A stretch of 20,380 nucleotides of DNA from GCA-2731375 sp047518225 (lineage in GTDB: Bacteria > Pseudomonadota > Alphaproteobacteria > GCA-2731375), in the NCBI GenBank assembly GCA_047518225.1, contig JAKZRK010000219.1, positions 1-20,380 on the forward strand. The letters run 5' to 3'. Below the pieces are notes generated by a model that worked only from the letters and a program-made list of their open reading frames with translations, made no database searches and was not told the DNA's origin. The position numbers and the translations under genes were made by a program. Of the stretch, positions 14,548 to 20,380 are shown piece after piece; position 1 is the stretch's first letter, and the number at the start of each line of letters is the position of its first letter.

Positions 14548-15939
14548 ATGCCGATCACCATCACCATGCCGGCCCTCTCGCCCACCATGACCGAGGGCAC
14601 CGTCGCGAACTGGCTGGTCACAGAAGGGGAAAGTGTCGCGCCCGGCGATATGATCGCGGAAATAGAGACCGATAAGGCCACCATGGAGGTCGAGGCGATC
14701 GATGAAGGCGTGGTCGGCAAGATTTTGATCCCCGCCGGCACGGAGAATGTCGCCGTGAACACGCCAATCGCCATCCTGTTGTTGGAGGGCGAGGACGCAA
14801 CAATTCTGGATGGCGCCATTAATGGCGGCGCCGCGGCGAGCCCGCAACCGGCCGCCGCTCGGGAGGTAACGCCAGAACCGGCGCCGGCCGCACCACCCAG
14901 CCCGGCCGTTTCGGATACGGACGCTGGCATGGAGGCCGATCTGCCGCCTGGGACAGAGATGGCCACCATGACCGTGCGCGATGCCCTGCGCGATGCCATG
15001 GCGGAAGAGATGCGCCGGGATCAAGCTGTCTTTCTGATGGGCGAGGAGGTCGCGGAATACCAAGGCGCCTATAAGATCAGCCAGGGCCTGTTGCAGGAAT
15101 TCGGGCCGCGCCGGGTGATCGATACGCCGATTACCGAACACGGCTTTACCGGCGTCGGCGTCGGTGCGGCCTTTGGCGGTTTGCGGCCCATTGTCGAATT
15201 CATGACTTTTAATTTCGCCATGCAGGCGATCGACCAAATTATCAACTCGGCGGCCAAGACTTTATATATGTCCGGCGGGCAGATGGGTTGTCCCATCGTC
15301 TTTCGCGGCGCCAACGGCATCGCCTCCCGCGTGGCGGCCCAGCATTCCCAATGCTACGCCTCGTGGTATGCCCATTGTCCGGGCCTGAAGGTGGTATCCC
15401 CCTATACGGCGGCTGACGCCAAGGGGTTGTTGAAAAGCGCCATTCGCGATCACAATCCGGTCATCTTTCTGGAGAACGAATTGATGTACGGCCATTCGTT
15501 CGAGGTGCCGGTCCTGGACGACTATACGGTGCCCATCGGCAAGGCGCGGGTTGCCAGGGCAGGCAGCGATGTGACCATCGTGGCGTTCTCCATTTCCGTC
15601 GGCTGGGCCCTGGAAGCGGCCGATCTGCTGGCGGCCGAGGGCATCGCGGCGGAGGTGATCGACCTGCGTTCCGTCCGCCCGTTGGATTTACCCACCGTGC
15701 TGCAATCCGTGCGCAAAACCAATCGCTGCGTCACGGTGGAGGAAGGTTGGCTTGCCTGCGGCATTGGAGCGGAACTGTCCGCCAGTCTGATGGAACAGGC
15801 CTTTGATGACCTGGATGCGCCGGTGGCCAGGATCGGCGGGGCGGATGTGCCCATGCCCTATGCGGCCAATCTGGAAAAGCTGGCCGTGCCGGACGCTGCC
15901 GCCATCGCCGCCGCCGCCAAGGCAGTTTGTTACCGTTAG
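14548..15939 (+). CDS. pdhB: Pyruvate dehydrogenase E1 component, beta subunit with N-terminal lipoyl domain
   Basis: This 463-residue subunit completes E1 and carries an extra lipoyl domain at residues 1-80, with the lipoylated lysine K43 in ETDKATMEV. An Ala/Pro linker (about 90-130) joins it to the E1-beta fold, which begins TVRDALRDAMAEEM. That fold contains FLMGEEVAEYQGAYK, ITEHGFTGVGVGAA, the AAQHSQCYASWYAHCPGLKVV segment, and the transketolase C-terminal domain with VIDLRSVRPLD and VEEGW. A lipoyl domain on E1-beta is known from alphaproteobacteria such as Sinorhizobium and Zymomonas. The domain is very similar to that of the E2 encoded at 16011, so one is probably a copy of the other. 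The gene sits between pdhA and pdhC. Confidence 0.97.
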   Translation: MPITITMPALSPTMTEGTVANWLVTEGESVAPGDMIAEIETDKATMEVEAIDEGVVGKILIPAGTENVAVNTPIAILLLEGEDATILDGAINGGAAASPQPAAAREVTPEPAPAAPPSPAVSDTDAGMEADLPPGTEMATMTVRDALRDAMAEEMRRDQAVFLMGEEVAEYQGAYKISQGLLQEFGPRRVIDTPITEHGFTGVGVGAAFGGLRPIVEFMTFNFAMQAIDQIINSAAKTLYMSGGQMGCPIVFRGANGIASRVAAQHSQCYASWYAHCPGLKVVSPYTAADAKGLLKSAIRDHNPVIFLENELMYGHSFEVPVLDDYTVPIGKARVARAGSDVTIVAFSISVGWALEAADLLAAEGIAAEVIDLRSVRPLDLPTVLQSVRKTNRCVTVEEGWLACGIGAELSASLMEQAFDDLDAPVARIGGADVPMPYAANLEKLAVPDAAAIAAAAKAVCYR

Positions 15940-16010
15940 CAGCACGAAATTCAAGGCAAGAGCAAACGACAAGCCTGTAAGGCGATACTAAAACGACGGG
16001 AAATCGAGCC

Positions 16011-17315
16011 ATGCCCATAATTATCACCATGCCCGCCCTATCCCCTACCATGACCGAGGGAACCTTGGCCAAATGGCTCATGAAAGAGGGCGATCCGGTG
16101 AATTCCGGTGACATGCTGGCGGAGATCGAGACCGATAAGGCGACCATGGAGGTCGAGTCCATCGACGAGGGCGTCCTGGCCCGCATCCTGGTCGCCGAAG
16201 GGACCGAGGGGGTAGCGGTGAACGCCCCCATTGCGATTTTGCTGGAGGAGGGCGAGGACGCATCCGCCTTGGATAATGCGGTGCCCGCCGCGGCCCCCGC
16301 CGCGCCCGCGCCCGAAGCCCCGGTTGCGGCAACACCAGCCCCGGCGACGGCCGTTGCGGCAACGCCTGCACCCGATGCCCCGGCTCAGGCACCAGCCCCG
16401 GCGGCAGCCACGGCAAGTGACGGGCGGATTGTGGCATCGCCACTGGCCCGGCGCATGGCGGCTCAGGCCGGCCTGGACCTGGCCGCGATCAAAGGCAGCG
16501 GGCCGCGCACACGGATCGTCAAGGCGGATATTGAAGCCGCACTTGCCGGCGGTGCGGTGCCCGCCGCACCCGCCGCGGCGGCCCCCGCCGCGCCTGCGCC
16601 GGCGGCGGCTGGCGCCTCGCCTTTTGAAGGCGAATACGAATTGCAGCCGTTGACCACCATGCGCAAGATCATCGCGCGGCGTATGAGCGAGGCCAAACGC
16701 GAGGCGCCGCATTTCTATCTGACCATGGATTGCGAGTTGGATGCGCTGCTGGCCTTGCGCCAGGATCTGAACACGCGGGCGGACGGCGCTTTCAAATTAT
16801 CGGTCAACGACCTGGTCATCAAGGCCGCCGCCGTGGCCCTGATAAAGGTGCCGGATGCCAACGTCGGTTATGGGGATGAGGGTATCAGGCGCTTTAAATC
16901 CGCCGATATTTCCGTCGCCGTGGCTTCCGAACGTGGCTTGATCACACCCATCATCCGCAACGCCAACGGCAAGGGCCTGGAAGCGATCTCCAGGGAAATG
17001 CGCGAACTGGCGCAAAAAGCCAATGATGGCAAGCTGATGCCCGAGGAGTACCAGGGCGGCAGCTTCTCGATCTCCAACCTGGGAATGTACGGGGTCAAGC
17101 AATTCGACGCGGTGATCAATATACCGCAAGCCTGCATTCTGGCGGTTGGCGCGGGCGCGCAGCGGCCCGTCGTCAAGGACGGTGCCCTGGCCATCGCCAC
17201 GGTGATGTCCGTCACCCTGTCCGTCGATCACCGTGCCGTGGATGGCGCCACCGGGGCCCGGTTCCTGGCGGCCTTCAGGGGCTTGATCGAAGATCCCATG
17301 ACCATGCTGTTATAG
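16011..17315 (+). CDS. pdhC: Dihydrolipoamide acetyltransferase (E2 of pyruvate dehydrogenase)
   Basis: E2 forms the core of the complex and transfers the acetyl group from lipoate to CoA. The 434-residue protein has one lipoyl domain (1-80, lipoyl lysine K43), an Ala/Pro-rich flexible linker (about 90-135) and a peripheral-subunit-binding domain (about 139-177, beginning RIVASPLARRMA). A second linker and the catalytic domain from about residue 210 follow. The catalytic motif SVDHRAVDGATGARF includes H407 and D411. Other conserved parts are MRKIIARRMSEAKREAPHFY and the SFSISNLGMYGVKQFDAVIN strand. It follows pdhB after 71 bases without an obvious promoter, and lpdA starts 12 bases after its stop, so the cluster is probably one transcript. 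Confidence 0.97.
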   Translation: MPIIITMPALSPTMTEGTLAKWLMKEGDPVNSGDMLAEIETDKATMEVESIDEGVLARILVAEGTEGVAVNAPIAILLEEGEDASALDNAVPAAAPAAPAPEAPVAATPAPATAVAATPAPDAPAQAPAPAAATASDGRIVASPLARRMAAQAGLDLAAIKGSGPRTRIVKADIEAALAGGAVPAAPAAAAPAAPAPAAAGASPFEGEYELQPLTTMRKIIARRMSEAKREAPHFYLTMDCELDALLALRQDLNTRADGAFKLSVNDLVIKAAAVALIKVPDANVGYGDEGIRRFKSADISVAVASERGLITPIIRNANGKGLEAISREMRELAQKANDGKLMPEEYQGGSFSISNLGMYGVKQFDAVINIPQACILAVGAGAQRPVVKDGALAIATVMSVTLSVDHRAVDGATGARFLAAFRGLIEDPMTMLL

Positions 17316-17327
17316 GGGGCAAGGCGG

Positions 17328-18731
17328 ATGGCTGCGCAAGAATTCGATCTGGTCGTCGTCGGCGGCGGGCCGGGGGGCTATGTGGCGGCGATCCGGGCCG
17401 CGCAGTTGGGCCTGGACGTGGCGTTGGTGGAGCGGGAACATCTGGGCGGCATCTGCCTGAACTGGGGCTGCATTCCGACCAAGGCATTATTACGCTCGGC
17501 CGAGGTCTATCATCTGGCAAAAACGGCAAGCCAGTATGGCCTTAAAATCAAAAATATAGAGATTGATCTTAATGCGATAATCCAGCGAAGCCGGAAGATT
17601 GCCAAGCAACTGAATGGCGGTGTCGGCCACCTGTTGAAGAAAAACAAGGTGGAGGTTTTGAGCGGACATGGCCGCCTGCTGGGCAAGGGACGCCTGGCCG
17701 TGGAAGTGGATGGCGTGGCGGTTATGGAGGTTGGCGCCAAACACATCATTCTGGCCACCGGCGCCCGGGCCCGTGATCTGCCGGGCATGGAGGCGGACGG
17801 CAAACAGATCTGGAACTACCGTCACGCCCTGGTCGCCGATACGATGCCGGAAAAACTGCTGGTCGTGGGTTCGGGCGCCATAGGTATCGAGTTCGCGAGT
17901 TTTTTCAATGCCCTGGGCTCGGACGTCACGGTTGTTGAAGTGCTGGACCGGGTGCTGCCGGTGGAGGATGAGGAAATCTCCGCCATGGCCCATAAAGCCT
18001 TTGAAAAACAGGGCATGCGCCTGTTAACCGGGGTTCAGGTCAAGGGCTTGAAAAAAGCCGCCGCCGGCGTTACCGCGACCATCGAATGGGAAGACGGCAA
18101 GACCGAGGGCATGACCGCCGACCGGGTTATCATGGCCGTCGGCATCGTGGGCAATGTGGAAGAATTGGGCCTGGAAAACACCAAGACGACGGTGGATCGG
18201 GCCCATGTGCGGGTGGACCCGTGGCTGGCGACGGGTGAACCGGGCCTATACGCCATTGGCGATTTGGCCGGGCCGCCCTGGCTGGCCCATAAGGCTTCCC
18301 ACGAAGGGGTCATCTGTGTGGAAAAAATAGCCGGCCTGGCGGACGTCCACCCACTTGACGCCATGAATGTTCCCGGTTGTACCTATTGCCAGCCACAAAT
18401 CGCCTCCGTCGGCCTGACCGAGGCGGCGGCCAGGGCCGCCGGGCACAAGGTGCGGGTCGGCCGTTTTCCCTTCATCGGCAATGGCAAGGCCATCGCGCTG
18501 GGCGATCCCGAAGGCATGATCAAGACCGTGTTCGATGAAACCAGCGGAGAATTACTGGGCGCGCACATGATCGGCCCGGAAGTGACGGAGCTTATCCAGG
18601 GCTATGCCGTGGCCCGCAGCATGGAAAGTACAGAGGCCGAATTGCTGCACACGGTCTTCCCCCATCCCACTCTGTCGGAGGCCATGCATGAATCGGTACT
18701 TGACGCCATGGGCCGGGCCATCCATTTCTAG
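17328..18731 (+). CDS. lpdA: Dihydrolipoyl dehydrogenase (E3)
   Basis: E3 is the FAD enzyme that reoxidises dihydrolipoyl arms and reduces NAD+. The 467-residue homodimer-type protein has the FAD-binding start FDLVVVGGGPGGYVAAIRAA and the redox disulfide C43/C48 in GGICLNWGCIPTK. A second nucleotide site follows (LLVVGSGAIGIEFASFF), then GLYAIGDLAGPPWLAHKA. The C-terminal HTVFPHPTLSEAMHESV supplies the His-Glu pair that acts on the partner active site. Residues about 68-85 (YGLKIKNIEIDLNAII) come from a locally AT-rich stretch at 17535-17585, unlike the surroundings, but the frame is intact. The gene closes the catalytic set of the PDH operon and is followed by lipA. Confidence 0.97.
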   Translation: MAAQEFDLVVVGGGPGGYVAAIRAAQLGLDVALVEREHLGGICLNWGCIPTKALLRSAEVYHLAKTASQYGLKIKNIEIDLNAIIQRSRKIAKQLNGGVGHLLKKNKVEVLSGHGRLLGKGRLAVEVDGVAVMEVGAKHIILATGARARDLPGMEADGKQIWNYRHALVADTMPEKLLVVGSGAIGIEFASFFNALGSDVTVVEVLDRVLPVEDEEISAMAHKAFEKQGMRLLTGVQVKGLKKAAAGVTATIEWEDGKTEGMTADRVIMAVGIVGNVEELGLENTKTTVDRAHVRVDPWLATGEPGLYAIGDLAGPPWLAHKASHEGVICVEKIAGLADVHPLDAMNVPGCTYCQPQIASVGLTEAAARAAGHKVRVGRFPFIGNGKAIALGDPEGMIKTVFDETSGELLGAHMIGPEVTELIQGYAVARSMESTEAELLHTVFPHPTLSEAMHESVLDAMGRAIHF

Positions 18732-18778
18732 TGCCTGGAGCGAAGGGGCCTGGAGTATTTAAGGACAAGTCAGAGGTA

Positions 18779-19723
18779 ATGGCCGACAGCAAACTATCAG
18801 CGCGGGCACTGCGTCATCCGGAAAAACGCAATCGTCCGGACAATCCACCGCGCCGCAAACCGCCGTGGATCCGCGTCAAGGCGCCGAATTCCCCCATTTA
18901 TTTCGAAACCCGCGACCTGATGCGCAGGCATAATTTGCACACCGTGTGCGAGGAAGCCGCCTGTCCCAACATCGGCGAATGTTGGAGCCGACGCCACGCC
19001 ACCATGATGATCATGGGCGATACCTGCACCCGGGCCTGTGCATTTTGCAATGTAAAGACCGGTCGGCCGGACCATTTGGACCCAATGGAGCCGGAAAATG
19101 TGGCATTGGCGGTGCAAACCCTGGGTCTGCGGCACGTGGTCATTACCTCGGTGGACCGCGATGATCTGCCGGATGGCGGTGCGGCCCACTTCGCCCAGGT
19201 TATCGGCCGGATCCGCGCCCTGGCGCCCAAGACCACGATCGAAGTGCTGACGCCTGATTTTCTGGGCAAGGATGGCGCCTTGGAGATCGTGGTCGCGGCC
19301 CGGCCGGATGTCTTCAATCATAATCTGGAGACGGTGCCAGGCCTGTATCCACGGGTTCGCCCCGGAGCGCGTTATTTCACTTCCCTGCAATTACTGGCCA
19401 AGGCCAAGGAGCTGGACGCGGATCTGTTCACTAAATCGGGCATCATGGTCGGCCTGGGCGAGGCCCGTCAGGCGGTGCATCAGGTGATGGACGATCTGCG
19501 CGCGGCGGATGTGGATTTCCTGACCATCGGGCAATATTTACAACCCACGCCAAAGCATCATCCGGTGATTGACTTCGTCACGCCGGAGCAGTTCGCCGCC
19601 TATGAGCAGGCGGCCCGGGGCAAGGGCTTTTTATTGGTGGCGGCAACGCCCCTGACGCGGTCATCCTATCATGCCGATAGCGATTTCATGGAGCTGCGCC
19701 GCCGCCGGCAGGCCATGGTATAA
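18779..19723 (+). CDS. lipA: Lipoyl synthase
   Basis: LipA is a radical-SAM enzyme that inserts two sulfurs into protein-bound octanoyl groups to make lipoyl cofactors, needed here by both PdhB and PdhC. The 314-residue protein has the auxiliary-cluster motif C57-x4-C62-x5-C68 (VCEEAACPNIGEC) and the radical-SAM motif C83-x3-C87-x2-C90 (CTRACAFC). It also has the C-terminal RSSYHA with the conserved serine cluster ligand. I chose ATG 18779 because LipA proteins begin shortly before the RHPEK..RPDNP..RKPPWIRVKAP region; a GTG at 18731, overlapping the lpdA stop by one base, is an alternative that would add 16 residues. No lipB is visible in the window. Confidence 0.96.
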   Translation: MADSKLSARALRHPEKRNRPDNPPRRKPPWIRVKAPNSPIYFETRDLMRRHNLHTVCEEAACPNIGECWSRRHATMMIMGDTCTRACAFCNVKTGRPDHLDPMEPENVALAVQTLGLRHVVITSVDRDDLPDGGAAHFAQVIGRIRALAPKTTIEVLTPDFLGKDGALEIVVAARPDVFNHNLETVPGLYPRVRPGARYFTSLQLLAKAKELDADLFTKSGIMVGLGEARQAVHQVMDDLRAADVDFLTIGQYLQPTPKHHPVIDFVTPEQFAAYEQAARGKGFLLVAATPLTRSSYHADSDFMELRRRRQAMV

Positions 19724-19727
19724 AGCC

Positions 19728-20198
19728 GTGCCGACCCATGCGGAGCGTAAAATACTGCCCTACACAACGGGGCAGATGTTCGATCTGGTTGCCGATATCG
19801 AACGTTATCCGGAATTCCTGCCCTGGTGCGTGGCCTGCCGCGTCACCCGGCGCGACGGGCCGGTGATCTGGGGCGATCTGATGGTAGGTTTCAAGGTATT
19901 TCGCGAGACCTTCACCTCGAAAGTCACGCTGCACCCGCCTCACAGCATCGATGTGGAATATATTGACGGCCCGTTCCGCTATTTGAACAACCATTGGCAT
20001 TTCAATCCCTCGGATGACGGCAACAGCACCGAGATTGATTTCTTTATTGATTTTGAATTTCGCTCGCGCCTGCTGCAAGCGGTCGCGACGACCGTTTTCA
20101 ACGAAGCCGTGCGGCGCATGGTTGGCGCCTTCGAGATCCGCGCCGGCGTCATCCACGCCAAGACTCCACCGCTGACGGCCCTATCGAAGCCGGCCTGA
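19728..20198 (+). CDS. ratA: RatA/COQ10-type START-domain protein
   Basis: This 156-residue protein belongs to the polyketide cyclase/START family that includes bacterial RatA and mitochondrial Coq10. Characteristic parts are MPTHAERKILPYT, FDLVADIERYPEFLPWC, LMVGFKVFRETFTSKVTL, the DGPFRYLNNHWHF strand and the long C-terminal helix with FNEAVRRMVGAFEIRA. RatA was reported to inhibit 70S ribosome assembly in E. coli, while Coq10 binds ubiquinone; I cannot tell which role applies. The likely start is GTG 19728, four bases after the lipA stop, because family members begin with exactly this MPTHAER sequence. Starting at ATG 19671 would overlap lipA by about 50 bases. The lipA-ratA order is common in alphaproteobacteria. 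Confidence 0.9.
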   Translation: MPTHAERKILPYTTGQMFDLVADIERYPEFLPWCVACRVTRRDGPVIWGDLMVGFKVFRETFTSKVTLHPPHSIDVEYIDGPFRYLNNHWHFNPSDDGNSTEIDFFIDFEFRSRLLQAVATTVFNEAVRRMVGAFEIRAGVIHAKTPPLTALSKPA

Positions 20199-20249
20199 CG
20201 CGGCCGTGTCCTGCTTGGTTATCTGCCGTCCGGTGGTTAATACCTTGCC

Positions 20250-20301
20250 TATCCGGTTTACACCCACACCCACTAGGGCTAGAATGGGCGCAAACCGGAT
20301 A
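20250..20301. repeat. 10-bp inverted repeat flanking the transposase promoter
   Basis: TATCCGGTTT (20250-20259) is the exact reverse complement of AAACCGGATA (20292-20301), with a 32-base spacer. The left arm overlaps the first bases of the predicted -35 box and the right arm begins at the expected transcription start. It may be an operator-like element of the insertion sequence or part of its transposase-binding end. The repeat is seen directly; the role is inference. Confidence 0.5.
20257..20285 (+). promoter_or_regulatory. Sigma70-type promoter for the IS1595 transposase
   Basis: TTTACA (20257-20262) and TAGAAT (20280-20285) are separated by exactly 17 bases, each one base off consensus. 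Transcription would begin near 20292, giving a leader of about 24 bases that includes the GGGGAG ribosome-binding site before the ATG at 20316. Confidence 0.55.
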
Positions 20302-20315
20302 TAGGGGAGCGCGCC

Positions 20316-20380
20316 ATGGATGTTCTCGACCGCGCCGATCTCCCATTCCCGCATTCGCTACCCGAGTTCCAGCGACTTTT
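20316..20380 (+). mobile_element. IS1595-family transposase, N-terminal 21 codons (partial)
   Basis: The frame beginning at ATG 20316 encodes MDVLDRADLPFPH followed by SLPEFQRLF before the window ends. This start, especially SLPEFQRLF, is typical of IS1595-family transposases, in which it precedes a zinc-ribbon domain and a DDE nuclease domain that lie outside the window. GGGGAG stands about seven bases upstream, and a good promoter lies at 20257-20285. The left end of the element should be between the ratA stop (20198) and about 20250, possibly near GGTTATCTGCCGTCC at 20217, but without the right end the terminal repeat cannot be fixed. Whether the transposase is intact is unknown. Confidence 0.7.

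Noticed and set aside
16270..16620. Repetitive GC-rich DNA in pdhC as a DNA repeat element
   Set aside because: It encodes the Ala/Pro-rich flexible linkers typical of E2 proteins, so codon repetition explains it.
1..20380. CRISPR arrays, tRNA or rRNA genes, prophage or toxin-antitoxin modules
   Set aside because: Reading both strands I saw no regularly spaced repeats, no tRNA-like sequence and no phage, Cas or toxin-antitoxin proteins. A tRNAscan or CRISPR finder run would settle the small cases.

Overview
The window looks like part of an alphaproteobacterial chromosome, most likely from a Rhodospirillales-like lineage. The reasons are: a pyruvate dehydrogenase (PDH) cluster whose E1-beta subunit carries its own N-terminal lipoyl domain; the order tpiA, secG, pyrG, kdsA, eno, ftsB, pdhA, pdhB, pdhC, lpdA, lipA, ratA, which is the usual housekeeping backbone of that class; a metal-dependent type of KdsA; and GC-rich coding sequence. 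This is inferred from gene content, not from a marker-gene phylogeny.

Layout. Positions 1-508 hold the start of an unknown minus-strand gene and a plus-strand remnant of an outer-membrane beta-barrel protein, separated by a perfect 11-bp inverted repeat. A small DUF1272 protein gene follows (547-732). Positions 758-4461 hold three minus-strand genes: an unknown secreted protein, a SAM methyltransferase-like protein and a PpiD/SurA-type periplasmic folding factor. Positions 4673-6720 hold tpiA, closely followed by both subunits of a cobalt-type nitrile hydratase. The only gene-free stretch above 300 bases, 6721-7058, appears to encode a structured RNA, possibly 6S RNA. Next come secG, pyrG, kdsA, eno and an SDR-like gene overlapping eno. 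A convergent second SDR gene follows, then ftsB, the pdhABC-lpdA-lipA-ratA cluster, and the start of an IS1595-type insertion sequence at the right edge.

How the genes work together. TpiA and enolase serve glycolysis and gluconeogenesis. PDH converts pyruvate to acetyl-CoA; LipA makes the lipoyl cofactor that E1-beta and E2 both need, and Lpd reoxidises it. PyrG supplies CTP and KdsA supplies Kdo-8-phosphate, from which CMP-Kdo for lipopolysaccharide is made. SecG and the PpiD-like protein serve protein export and folding, FtsB serves division, and RatA is a START-domain protein. Nitrile hydratase and the two SDR genes are the accessory elements set into this backbone. I found no CRISPR array, phage module, toxin-antitoxin pair or obvious new multi-gene defence system. 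The observations most worth following are the RNA at about 6783-6950, the leader hairpin at 84-123, the nitrile hydratase genes without a linked activator, and the eno-linked SDR protein that lacks the catalytic tyrosine.
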